The position numbers and the translations under genes were made by a program. The notes under the pieces were generated by a model that did not search any database, was not told the DNA's origin, and saw nothing but the letters and a program-made list of their open reading frames with translations. From Planotetraspora phitsanulokensis (GTDB taxonomy: Bacteria; Actinomycetota; Actinomycetes; Streptosporangiales; Streptosporangiaceae): a stretch of DNA of 64,000 nucleotides. Positions 51,040 to 60,200 of the stretch are shown one piece after another (position 1 is the first letter of the stretch; each line of letters starts with the position of its first letter). The DNA is taken from contig NZ_BOOP01000019.1 of the NCBI RefSeq assembly GCF_016863295.1, positions 186,001 through 250,000 of the forward strand, read 5' to 3'.

Positions 51040-53211
51040 GTGGGGTCATCCACCCACGTTCCGACCGAGGCGCCACGTGGCCGAGGCCGTTCCAATCTCG
51101 CCGCCCGAGCGGCGGCCATCGCACTGGCGATCGCCGTCACGGCCGTGCCGCTCGGCGCGAGCGCACCGCAGGCCCAGGCCGCGGCGGCCCAGGAGATCGT
51201 GATCACGCCGGACAGCGGCAAGATCGTAGGCTTGAACCTCTCCCGTGGCGTCGTCCGCACGGTGAACGATCTCGAGGGCACGTTGTTCCTGAGCGAACAG
51301 AACATCCGCACCGGAAAGGTGCCGGTCCTCGGAAGATGGACCCCGCCCGGGAAGTCGATTTCCTCCGCAGTCCGATGTGCGCCGGGCCTGGACTGCGTCC
51401 GGGCCGTGGACGGCAATTATTACGGGGTCTCCTATCTGATCGTGTCCGGCGGGCACACCACGCTCGAGACCGACGTGGCGCCCGGGAGCGCCCTCGCCAC
51501 GCGAACCCCGGTGCCCGGCATCGGTGGCCAGGTGAGAGATGCCTCTCCTGATTTCGTGGTGGTCGACGGAGGCACGCCGAAGAGGCAGTACTTGGTCGCC
51601 TCCGACTTCCACGAGGTGACTCGCAGCCGTCCGGTGCAAGCTGCCGCGGTCTGGTACGAAACCTTGTGGAGCGCGTCCACGAGCACTCCAGGCACGCTGA
51701 TCGCCGAACTGTACCCGGACCGGCCCACTCCCAGAGCGCCGAGCCGTACGGTGCGGACCGGCGTGTCCTGTGTGCCCACCGAACTGGAGGCGACCGCCCG
51801 CTGGCTCTACTGGTCATGCGGGTACGGCAAGCAGGCCGGAGTGTACGACCTGACGAAGAACCGCGGCTTCAGGGTGCCCTCGGGTCAGGCCCTGCTCGGC
51901 GACGGCTACGTCGTGCGGCATGACCGGGCGACGGGAACACTCAAGCTGACCGACTTCCACACCGGCGCCCCGGTCGCGGAGCGGACCATCGCCACGCTTC
52001 CCGCCGGGAAGGTGGCCGACGAGCGCAGGATCACCTGGGCCGTGGACAAGTACGGCGGCCACATCGCCTACCTGGACGGCGCGGGCCGCGTGCATGTAAT
52101 GGCAGACGGGGTGCCGGACTCCGCGCCGGTGATCGCCCAAGAGAGCAGCAACCTGCGCGTCACGCCGGGGGACAAGTACTTCGGGCTTTGGTCGGACGCG
52201 ATCTACCTGAGCCGCCCGGTGGATTCCTGGCAGGTGCAAATCGCCAACCGAATCACCAAGCGTCTGGTTGCGACATCTGATGGTGGCGCCGAACCCGGGC
52301 CCCCATACATCTACCCCTCCTGGAACGGCAAGGATCCGAAGGGCGCGGTCGTCGACAGCGGGACCTACACCTGGGAGTTGACCGTCAAGTACGGCGGAGG
52401 AACCCTTCCCGTGAAGGTCGGGAGCGGCGTGCTCCAGGTGGACTGCGGCCGACTGCTGACCCATGTCTATGACTGCGATGGCATCCCCGACCTGCTGGCC
52501 ATCCGCACGAACGGCACGACCTACTCATGGACGGGGCTCACCACCGGGACCCTGCGCAACGTGGGCCACACCGCGACCTGGCCGGCCTCATCCACGCTGG
52601 TGCCGATCGGCGACCTCAACGGCGATAGGAAGGCGGATCTGCTGGTCCGCGACTCCAAGGGCAACGTGCGCATCTACTGGGGCAGGGGTGACGGCGCCTT
52701 CGCCCCGTCGTACAAGTCGACCGCGATCAGCACCGGGTGGAACAGGTACAACGTGCTGACCTCCCCCGGCGACCTGACCGGTGACGGGCGGGACGACCTG
52801 GTCGTCCGCGACACTGCGGGGGTGCTGTGGCTCTACCCCGCCAACAGCAGGAGCGGATACAACACCCGAATCAAGATCGGCTCCGGGCAGGGCGGCTACA
52901 CCGCCATGGTCGGCGTCGGCGACCTCAACGGCGACGGCAGAGGCGACCTGGTGGCCCGCGACGCCGCAGGCAACCTCTACCGGATGCTCGGCGCCAACGG
53001 CCGCTTCGGCGCACGCGTCAAGATCGGTGCGGGCTTCAAGGCCTACAACGCCATCATCGGCATCGGCGACCTCAACCAGGACGGCAAAAACGACCTGCTG
53101 ACCCGGGACAGCGCAGGCAACCTCTACCGCTACTCCGGCAACGGCAAGGGCGCGATCAGCACCAAGGTCAAGATCGGCTCTGGCTGGAACACCTACAAGA
53201 AGCTCGTCTGA
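51040..53211 (+). CDS. Secreted FG-GAP/VCBS repeat protein
   Basis: A secreted protein of 723 residues. The signal (NLAARAAAIALAIAVTAVPLGASAPQAQA) ends near residue 48. Residues 50-470 are a probable beta-propeller of unknown role (VVVDGGTPKRQYLVASDFHE, VSCVPTELEATARWLYWSCG). Residues 490-720 hold FG-GAP/VCBS repeats with calcium-binding loops: IGDLNGDRKADLLVRDSKGN, PGDLTGDGRDDLVVRDTAGV, VGDLNGDGRGDLVARDAAGN and IGDLNQDGKNDLLTRDSAGN. DxNxDGxxD is the hallmark. Such proteins are often lectin-like or adhesion proteins. GTG start with GGGGGA upstream; it ends at a strong terminator. Confidence 0.85.
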   Translation: MGSSTHVPTEAPRGRGRSNLAARAAAIALAIAVTAVPLGASAPQAQAAAAQEIVITPDSGKIVGLNLSRGVVRTVNDLEGTLFLSEQNIRTGKVPVLGRWTPPGKSISSAVRCAPGLDCVRAVDGNYYGVSYLIVSGGHTTLETDVAPGSALATRTPVPGIGGQVRDASPDFVVVDGGTPKRQYLVASDFHEVTRSRPVQAAAVWYETLWSASTSTPGTLIAELYPDRPTPRAPSRTVRTGVSCVPTELEATARWLYWSCGYGKQAGVYDLTKNRGFRVPSGQALLGDGYVVRHDRATGTLKLTDFHTGAPVAERTIATLPAGKVADERRITWAVDKYGGHIAYLDGAGRVHVMADGVPDSAPVIAQESSNLRVTPGDKYFGLWSDAIYLSRPVDSWQVQIANRITKRLVATSDGGAEPGPPYIYPSWNGKDPKGAVVDSGTYTWELTVKYGGGTLPVKVGSGVLQVDCGRLLTHVYDCDGIPDLLAIRTNGTTYSWTGLTTGTLRNVGHTATWPASSTLVPIGDLNGDRKADLLVRDSKGNVRIYWGRGDGAFAPSYKSTAISTGWNRYNVLTSPGDLTGDGRDDLVVRDTAGVLWLYPANSRSGYNTRIKIGSGQGGYTAMVGVGDLNGDGRGDLVARDAAGNLYRMLGANGRFGARVKIGAGFKAYNAIIGIGDLNQDGKNDLLTRDSAGNLYRYSGNGKGAISTKVKIGSGWNTYKKLV

Positions 53212-53226
53212 GACCCGCGGCTCCGG

Positions 53227-53254
53227 GCCGGGCACGTCACTCGACGTGCCCGGC
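53227..53254 (+). terminator. Terminator of the FG-GAP gene
   Basis: A perfect 12-bp stem (GCCGGGCACGTC and its complement) with an ACTC loop. Confidence 0.85.
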
Positions 53255-53364
53255 TCGCGCCGTTTCTGAGGGTTGACGCTCGATCAACTTGCTGGTGACA
53301 ATGTGGCCCCAAGCGTCTCTCGCGTAAGCCGGTCGGCACCCGGCGGACGTGGGAGAACAACTCG

Positions 53365-54357
53365 ATGTATGACGTGGTCGGCGCACGTGTTCGGTACCGG
53401 AAAGGATCGGCCCCGCGCTTGTCCCGACTCATGCGTTCTTCTCCTGCGCCATCCGCGACCACGACCGGGGCCGCGCGCCGACGGTTCGGCCGGCTGTCCC
53501 TCATGTTCCTCACGGCTCTCCTCAGTGGCGCCGTCCTGACGACCCTGTCGTCCTCTCCCGCGGCGGCCCACGGCCAACTGGGCATGACGAATCCCGCGAA
53601 GGACAGCACGGTCAGGGACCCGCTTGAGGCGGTCTTCCTCTACTTCACCGAGCCGCCCGCGCCCACCTCGTACTTCACGGTCACCACGCCGAGCGGCGTC
53701 CGGGTGGACCGGCAGTGGCTGACGGACGAGCCCAAGCGGCTCGACGAACCGGTCCGCGAGGACCACCTCATCGACGGCGTATGGGAGCCGAAGCTCTACC
53801 ACACCGGATATCCCGCGAAGATCCCCGTGGCGTACTGGCCCGAGCAGGGCGTCTACACCGCGAAGTACATGACGATCGCGTCGGACGGTGAGCACGTCCA
53901 GGGACAGGTCAGGTTCACCTACAAGGGCAGGATGACGGCGGCCCCCAAGGGCTGGCAGGCGCCGACGAACCAGCCGGACGCCGCCCTGCTCGCCGCGACC
54001 GGCACCGGGGCGGCGGCGGGGCCACAGGCCGGGGGGACGACGTCTCCCACTCCGACCGCGGGCTGCACTCCGCAGGGCGTACCGGAGACCGGGTGCGACA
54101 CGGGCGCTCCGTCGCCCGCGGCGGCTGCGCAGACCGCGGCCGAGGACGACTCCGACACCGGCGTGCTGGTCTGGCTGATCCCCGCCGTCCTCGTCGTGGC
54201 CGCCGGGTTCATGGTGGTCAGGGCCGCGCGGCGCCCCTCACCCGATGGCGCGCCTCCTGCCCGGCGAGTCCCCGGCCCGCCAGGAAGGTCACCTTTGGCC
54301 CAGCGCGCTGACGCGCCGCGAAGCGCTGGACGCGGCAAGGCCGCCAAGAGACGTTGA
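53365..54357 (+). CDS. CopC-like copper-resistance protein with membrane anchor
   Basis: An exported protein of about 330 residues. After a basic N-region the signal (LSLMFLTALLSGAVLTTLSSSPAAA) leads directly into HGQLGMTNPAKDSTVRDPLEAVFLYFTEPP, the CopC fold; the mature N-terminal His after AAA cleavage is the copper ligand of CopC. The domain continues with YFTVTTPSGVRVDRQW, IPVAYWPEQGVYTAKYMTIA and HVQGQVRFTYKG, though the second His site (usually HVxxG) reads EHVQGQ. A Pro/Thr/Ala linker (TTSPTPTAGC) follows, then one C-terminal transmembrane helix (GVLVWLIPAVLVVAAGFMVV) and a basic tail. First gene of the three-gene operon; ATG 53431 is an alternative start. Confidence 0.8.
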   Translation: MYDVVGARVRYRKGSAPRLSRLMRSSPAPSATTTGAARRRFGRLSLMFLTALLSGAVLTTLSSSPAAAHGQLGMTNPAKDSTVRDPLEAVFLYFTEPPAPTSYFTVTTPSGVRVDRQWLTDEPKRLDEPVREDHLIDGVWEPKLYHTGYPAKIPVAYWPEQGVYTAKYMTIASDGEHVQGQVRFTYKGRMTAAPKGWQAPTNQPDAALLAATGTGAAAGPQAGGTTSPTPTAGCTPQGVPETGCDTGAPSPAAAAQTAAEDDSDTGVLVWLIPAVLVVAAGFMVVRAARRPSPDGAPPARRVPGPPGRSPLAQRADAPRSAGRGKAAKRR

Positions 54358-54415
54358 ACCCCCGTTTCTCCCGTCCGTACAGGGATCTTCCCTCCTTCTC
54401 CTCAGGAGAGCAGTC

Positions 54416-54805
54416 ATGACGCCCGCCCCTGCCCGTCTCCGTTCCCTGCTCTCCGGCCTCGTGCTCGGCGCCGCCCTCCTGGGAGGCGTGTCCGCCTGCT
54501 CGGGATCGAGCGCCGACACCGCCCCCGCCTCCGCCACCGTGGGGGTCAAGGAGATCAACGTGACGATCGCCGCGAAGAGCGTGACACCGCCCCCGGGCCG
54601 GATCGACGTGACCAAGGGCCAGACCGTGCGGATAACCGTGACCAGTGACGTGGCCGACGAGGCGCACGTGCACGGCTACGACAAGGGCGCGAGCCTGCAG
54701 CCCGGCACCCCGGCCACGATCGAGTTCGTCGCCGACCAGGACGGTCTGTTCGAGGTCGAGACGCACGAGTCGGGCCTGCAGTTGTTCCAGCTCGCGGTTC
54801 GCTAG
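54416..54805 (+). CDS. Cupredoxin-domain lipoprotein
   Basis: A lipoprotein of 129 residues. The lipobox is SAC after LVLGAALLGGVSAC, at residues about 15-28. The mature part has a cupredoxin-like fold: VGVKEINVTIAAKSVTPPPG, RIDVTKGQTVRITVTSDVAD, EAHVHGYDKGASLQPGTPAT, IEFVADQDGLFEVETHESGL, QLFQLAVR. The His pair HVHGYD and the HxSxxQLFQLxV end are typical of this actinomycete family, which binds copper outside the membrane. It lies 58 bp after the CopC-like gene and 8 bp before a membrane protein gene, so it is the middle gene of a copper-handling operon. Confidence 0.88.
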   Translation: MTPAPARLRSLLSGLVLGAALLGGVSACSGSSADTAPASATVGVKEINVTIAAKSVTPPPGRIDVTKGQTVRITVTSDVADEAHVHGYDKGASLQPGTPATIEFVADQDGLFEVETHESGLQLFQLAVR

Positions 54806-54813
54806 GACGCGCG

Positions 54814-56130
54814 GTGCTGCTGGCTCACGGCGTCGGCGGGCGTCAGGACCTGCCGATCCCGTTCTCCGCCGCACTCGCGGGTGCGATCATCGCGCTGCTG
54901 GTGTCGTTCGCGGCGCTCGGCGTCCTGTGGACCGAACCCCGCCTGGGCGGGACGCTCGCGCGCGTTCGGCCGTTGTCCGGCCTGTTCCAGCGGGCGGTCT
55001 CCTCGAACGGCTGGGCCTGGACCTGGCGGATCGTGGGGCTCGTCGTCGCCGCGTACTTCTGCGTGGGGCTCGTCTTCGGTCCCGACGACGTGGACAACCC
55101 GACAGCCGGCGCCTTCTACGTGCTGTTCTGGGTCGGCCTCGTGCCGCTGTCGCTGCTGCTCGGGCCGGTGTGGCGGGCCCTCAACCCGCTGCGGACGCTG
55201 CACCTGCTGGCGTCCAGAGCGCTGCGGCGTGACCCCGACGCCGGGCTGCGGCCGCTGCCCGACGGGGTCGGCTACTGGCCGGCCGCCGCGGGGCTGTTCG
55301 CGTTCGTCTGGCTGGAACTGGTCGCCCCCGACCGGGCCACCCTGCCCGTCATCGGGATCTGGCTGGGCGCGTACGCCGTGATCATGCTGACGGGGGCGGT
55401 GGTCTTCGGGGCGCGGTGGTTCGACAAGGCGGACGCGTTCGAGGCCTACAGCGACCTCATCGGCAGGCTCGCCCCCGTGGTGAGGCGGGACGACGGCCAG
55501 GTGGCATGGCGGAACTCCCTCGACGGGATGTCCGGGCTGCGGCCTGCTCCCGGTCTGCCGGTGCTCGTGGTGATGCTTCTCGGCTCGACGATGTACGACA
55601 GCCTCTCCGGGGCCCCGGTCTGGGTGCGGTTCGTGCAGGACAGCCCGCTGCCCGCTCCCGTCGTCGGCACGGCGGGCCTCGTCCTCGTCATCGGCCTCGT
55701 GCTCGGGGCGTTCCTCGGCACGACCGCCCTGGCCGGGCGACGTGGCGCGACCGAGCCTCGCGTCATGGCGGGCGAGCTCGCCCACTCGATCGTGCCGATC
55801 GCCGTCGGCTATCTGATCGCGCACTACTACACGCTCTTCCTGCTCGAAGGGCAGCGGACGATCGCGCTGCTCTCCGATCCTCTGGTCACCGGCGCCGACT
55901 GGCTGGGCACGGCCGGCTGGACCGTCGGCGGCCTGGGCAACACCCCCGCCGGCATCGCCATGCTCCAGGTGACGGTCATCATCATCGGCCACGTGCTCGG
56001 GACGGTGCTGGCCCACGACCGCGCGCTGGCGCTGCTCCCGCGGCGCACCGCGGTCACGGGCCAGATCCCCCTGTTGGCGCTGATGGTGCTCTACACCGTG
56101 ATGGGGTTGCTGCTCCTGTTCGCCGCATGA
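54814..56130 (+). CDS. Polytopic membrane protein of the copper operon
   Basis: A 438-residue membrane protein with about eleven helices, among them FSAALAGAIIALLVSFAALG, WRIVGLVVAAYFCVGLVFG, FYVLFWVGLVPLSLLLGPVW, VIGIWLGAYAVIMLTGAVVF, VVGTAGLVLVIGLVLGAFLG and VGYLIAHYYTLFLLEG. It opens LLAHGVGGRQDLPIP, which keeps the AHGxGGRxDLPxP pattern of a group sometimes annotated as fenitrothion hydrolase, an annotation I would not rely on. There is no catalytic motif. Its place after a CopC-like and a cupredoxin protein suggests copper transport or delivery. GTG start, with a strong terminator after it. Confidence 0.75.
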   Translation: MLLAHGVGGRQDLPIPFSAALAGAIIALLVSFAALGVLWTEPRLGGTLARVRPLSGLFQRAVSSNGWAWTWRIVGLVVAAYFCVGLVFGPDDVDNPTAGAFYVLFWVGLVPLSLLLGPVWRALNPLRTLHLLASRALRRDPDAGLRPLPDGVGYWPAAAGLFAFVWLELVAPDRATLPVIGIWLGAYAVIMLTGAVVFGARWFDKADAFEAYSDLIGRLAPVVRRDDGQVAWRNSLDGMSGLRPAPGLPVLVVMLLGSTMYDSLSGAPVWVRFVQDSPLPAPVVGTAGLVLVIGLVLGAFLGTTALAGRRGATEPRVMAGELAHSIVPIAVGYLIAHYYTLFLLEGQRTIALLSDPLVTGADWLGTAGWTVGGLGNTPAGIAMLQVTVIIIGHVLGTVLAHDRALALLPRRTAVTGQIPLLALMVLYTVMGLLLLFAA

Positions 56131-56176
56131 AGCCGTCCGGACATTCCACATAGGCGTCGAAGGAATGGCCGGAATT

Positions 56177-56213
56177 GCGATCGCCCCATTCCCCTAATCG
56201 GGCGATCGCTTTT
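56177..56213 (+). terminator. Terminator of the copper operon
   Basis: GCGATCGCCC and GGGCGATCGC over a 13-nt loop, followed by TTTT. Confidence 0.88.
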
Positions 56214-56263
56214 CATGTCATCTCACCTCAGTTTTCCCAGCACTTTCATTGCGGTGAGGAATA

Positions 56264-56289
56264 TTCGTCAGAAACCGCTATATGACGAA
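56264..56289. promoter_or_regulatory. Candidate operator before the alpha/beta hydrolase
   Basis: TTCGTCA-N12-TGACGAA, a perfect 7+7 palindrome 46 bp before the hydrolase start. No regulator gene is adjacent. Confidence 0.4.
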
Positions 56290-56334
56290 AGCCGCCAATA
56301 AGGGAGCATTGCGATCGGGAGACGGGGAGGTGCC

Positions 56335-57201
56335 TTGACGAGTTTCGTGAAGGCTCATGACGGACGGACGCTGGCAGTCGACGAGAGGGGTGAGCCCGAC
56401 GGGAGCCCGGTCTTCCTGTTACACGGCACACCGGGGAGCAGGCTGGGGCCGTTTCCGCGCGCGTCGGTCCTCTATCGGCTCGGCATCAGGCTGATCAGCT
56501 ACGACCGGCCCGGATACGGCCTGTCCGACCGGAGGAGGGGCCGTACCGTGGCGGACGCCGCGGCGGACGTGGAGGCCATCGCCGACGCCCTGCACATCGA
56601 CTCCTTCGCGGTGATCGGCCGCTCCGGAGGGGCCCCGCACGCGCTGGCCTGCGCCGGACTGCTGCCCGAGAGGACGACGCGGGTGGCCGCCCTCGTTCCG
56701 CTGGCGCCCCGGGAGGCCGAAGGGCTGGACTGGTTCAACGGCATGACGCCGTCCAACGTGATCACGTACAAGGCCGCGGAGACCGGTCACGCCGCCATGA
56801 TGGAACTGCTCTCTCCCGACGCGGAGCAGATCCGAGCGGATCCGACCCGGCTCGTGCCCGCCCTCGACGACGACCTTCCCGAGCCGGACAGGTACGTCAT
56901 GGCGGACTTCGGAATCCGCATGATGCTCGCTCTCAATTTCGCGGAGGCCGTACGGACCTCGGCGGCGGGGTGGGTCGACGACGCGCTCGCGTTCAGCTCT
57001 CCATGGGGATTCCAACCGGCGGACATCTCCGTACCGACGCTGTTGTGGCACGGGGACGAGGACGTGTTCTCACCCGTCGACCACTCCCGCTGGCTCGGCC
57101 GGCAGATTCCCGGGGCCCACGTGGTCATTCAGGAGGGCGCCGCGCATTTCGGCGCCCTCCGCGTCATGCCCGACGTGCTGTCCTGGCTGTCGGCCGCCTG
57201 A
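56335..57201 (+). CDS. Alpha/beta-fold hydrolase
   Basis: A 288-residue alpha/beta hydrolase. It has FLLHGTPGSRLGPFP (oxyanion HGTP), LISYDRPGYGLSDRR, the elbow FAVIGRSGGAPHALACAGLL with the nucleophile in GRSGG, an unusual but family-consistent elbow, the acid in TLLWHGDEDVFSPVDHSRWL and the His in IQEGAAHFGALR. The helical cap is residues 130-195. Actinomycete copies of this type are proline iminopeptidase-like or esterase-like; the substrate is unknown. TTG start with GGGGAGG upstream. It is convergent with the FxsT-type gene, with 2 bp between the stops. Confidence 0.88.
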   Translation: MTSFVKAHDGRTLAVDERGEPDGSPVFLLHGTPGSRLGPFPRASVLYRLGIRLISYDRPGYGLSDRRRGRTVADAAADVEAIADALHIDSFAVIGRSGGAPHALACAGLLPERTTRVAALVPLAPREAEGLDWFNGMTPSNVITYKAAETGHAAMMELLSPDAEQIRADPTRLVPALDDDLPEPDRYVMADFGIRMMLALNFAEAVRTSAAGWVDDALAFSSPWGFQPADISVPTLLWHGDEDVFSPVDHSRWLGRQIPGAHVVIQEGAAHFGALRVMPDVLSWLSAA

Positions 57202-57203
57202 CC

Positions 57204-60200
57204 TCAGAACGGCTGCGGCTCGATGTCCCTGTTGGTCCGCCGCCACTCCCTGAGATAGGTCAGGGTCGGGTGGCCGTCGCCCAGGATCCGGCCGTTGACG
57301 GGGAGCAGGCGAGCGCGGATGCGCTCCGCCTGGGTGGTCCGTCCGCTGGACCACAACGTCACCGCGAGGTTGGCCTCGCAGGCGAGTGTGTCCGGGTGCG
57401 TGTCGCCGAGCTTTTCGCGGAGACCCTCGAGGGTCTGTCGTTCCAGCGCCTCGGCCTCCGGGAGGCGTTGCTCGTCGGCCAGACAGTTGGCGAGATTGAT
57501 CGCCGCCGACAGGGTGAAGGGATGATCCTCCCCCAGGTGGGAGCGCAGCCCTTCGTACGATGTCCTCGCGATGCTCTCCGCCCTGTCGGTCTCGCCGGTT
57601 CCGCGCAGGTAGATCGCCAGGTTGTTCAGAGCGATATACGTCCCCGGATGGCTTTCGCCCAAAGTGTCCCGATAGATGCGGGCGATCTCGTCCGCCAGAT
57701 CTCGCGCGCCCGCCTTGTCGCCCAAAGCGGACATGCAGGAGGCGAGCTCGAGCCGCGCCGCGAGTGCGTCAGGGGTGCCCGCGTACCGCTGCGTGTACCT
57801 CTCGTCCGTGTCCTTCGCCAGGTTCCACGCCTCCTGCTGCTCCCCCGCCCTGCGGAGCGAGACGGCGAGGCTCTTGGCCGCCCGCAACGTGTCCACGAAG
57901 GACTCGCCGAGTGACTCCCGATAGAGCTGCAGGGTTGTCCGCAGGAGGTCCACCGAATCGCGGTAGAGGCCGATCTCACGCAGGTCGCGAGCCAGCTGGG
58001 CGGCGGAGAACAGGGTGTAGGGATGGTTGTTGCCGAGCACCCTCATGCGGCGCTGGCGGGTGTCGTGGTCGAGGTCGCGCGCGCTCGCGGCGTCGCCGAC
58101 CAGCCGGTGGCACGTCGCGAGGTTGTTGGCCGAGGAGAGGGTACGCGGGTGGTCCTGGCCGAACAGCGTCTTCCACTGCTGATAGGTCACCCGGTCCAAC
58201 TCCAGCGCGCCCTGGTAGTCGCCGAGACCGCGCAGGTCGGCGCCGAGCCCGCCGGCGGTCATCAGCGTGTGCGGGTGGCGCTCCCCGACGACCTCGAGTT
58301 GCTGCTCCCGGACCCATTCGTCGAGGTCGCGCGCCTCCTCGTACTTGCCCTGCGAGCGCTTGACGTTCGCCACGTTGAACAGCAGGTGGAGCCGCTGCCT
58401 GTCGTGGATGCCGAACACGTCCTCCCAGAAGTTCGCGAGACGGTCGCCCAGCGCGAGGGCGCTGTCGAAGTCGCCGCGCTTCCAGAGGTACCGCACACGG
58501 TCGGTGAGCAACTGCCGGGTCTCCTCCTCCGTGCACTCGGTCGCACGGGAGGGCTGCAGGTGCTGCCAGATCAGGTCGTAGCGGATCCAGTTCTCCGGGT
58601 CGTCGACGTCGCCCTGACGCGGCCTCGCGCCCACGAGGATGCGATGGACCTCATGACAGGCCTGGACCTGCTCCTCCTCCGTCATCTGGCTGCGGATGAC
58701 CGCCTGCACCAGCCGGTGCACCTGAATCGTGTTGTTGGCCTGGTCGGCCTTGGCCAGGGCGAACCTGCCGATCTCCTGGATCACCCGGCCGAGGACCAGC
58801 TTCTCGCGCAGGGTGTCGTCGTACGGGAGCAGCGACTCCGTCATCTCATCGCTGTACAGGAGCTGCATCGAGATCGGCTCCGGCGCGAAGAAGGCGCACA
58901 GCTGGAGCAGACGCACCGAGGCGGGCGAGCTCTCCTGGAGCTGCCCGAGCGACAGGTTCCAGGTGACGGCGACCGGGTGGGGATAGTCGGCCGGCTGGCT
59001 CAGGGACAACACCCGGGCCGCCTCCGTCTCGAGCTGCTCCAGGAAGGTCGCGGCGGGGATGCCGGTCTCCGCCAACCACGCGGCGGCCTGCTCGACGGCG
59101 AGCGGCAGGTTCCCCAGGGCCTCGGCGACCCGGATCGCCTCGGACGGAGCCAGCCCCGGCACCCGGCGGCTGAGGTGCTCCAGGCTCTCCTCCTGGCTGA
59201 AGACGTCCACCTCGAGAGGTGCCGCAACGGCCGACCACGCCTGGTTGCGCGAGGTGATCAGGATGTGGCCCGAGGAGCCGCCGGGGAAGAACCCCCTCAG
59301 GTCATCGGGATCACCGGCGTTGTCGAATATCAGCAGCCACCGGCCGTACGGCTCGCCCAGGCGCAGGGACTCGCGGACGGCGGCGACGACTTCCGCGATG
59401 TTGTCGGCGACCGGGATGTGCAGCTGACGGGCCAGCTCCTCGAACGCCGCGTTGATGCGTTCGCGATCCTCTGACGAGATCCACCAGACCAGGTCGTAGT
59501 CGGCGCGGAAGCGGTGGGCGTACTCCAGCGCCACCTGCGTCTTGCCCACCCCGCCCAGGCCGTAGAGCGCCTGTGGGAGGACCACCGCCGAACTGCCGCC
59601 TACCAACTGGTCGCGCAGCTCGTCGAGGACGGCCCCTCGTCCGGTGAAGACGGCGTTGCGGTCGGAGACGTTCCAGACCACGGGCACGCTTCCGGGGTAG
59701 CGGGCTCCGAGCCCCGCCGTGTCCAGCGCCTGCCCCTCATCCGTCCGGCCGAACGCCTTGAGCACCCGCTCAGCGGCCGAGCGCTCGGAGATCCTGGTGA
59801 GATCGGAGAGCGCGCGGTCACCGAAGGGCGAGGGGAAGTGCGATTCGGACACGCGGATCGGGATCAGCTCGCCTCGGACGGCGCCCTCGGCGTTGGTGAG
59901 CCACTGCCAGACCTCCTGGCTGCGCGAGGAGCGGACGTAGGCGTCGGAGAGCACCACGACCGTGCGGGGCGCGTCGCCCGCGAAGTCCATGGCGTCGTCG
60001 GAGTCGACCTCGCGCAGGGTCACCCGGTAGCCGTAACGGTCCAGCAGGGCGGCGATCCAGTCCGTCCACATCCGGTCCTTCGACGTGTAACTGAGGTAGA
60101 CGTCGGTCGTGTGTGTGGGGTGACGGCGGGTGAAGGTGTCCAGGTAGCGGATCCGGGTGGGCTCCTCGAGGGGAGGGAAGGAGGTGACCTCCCCCTCGGT

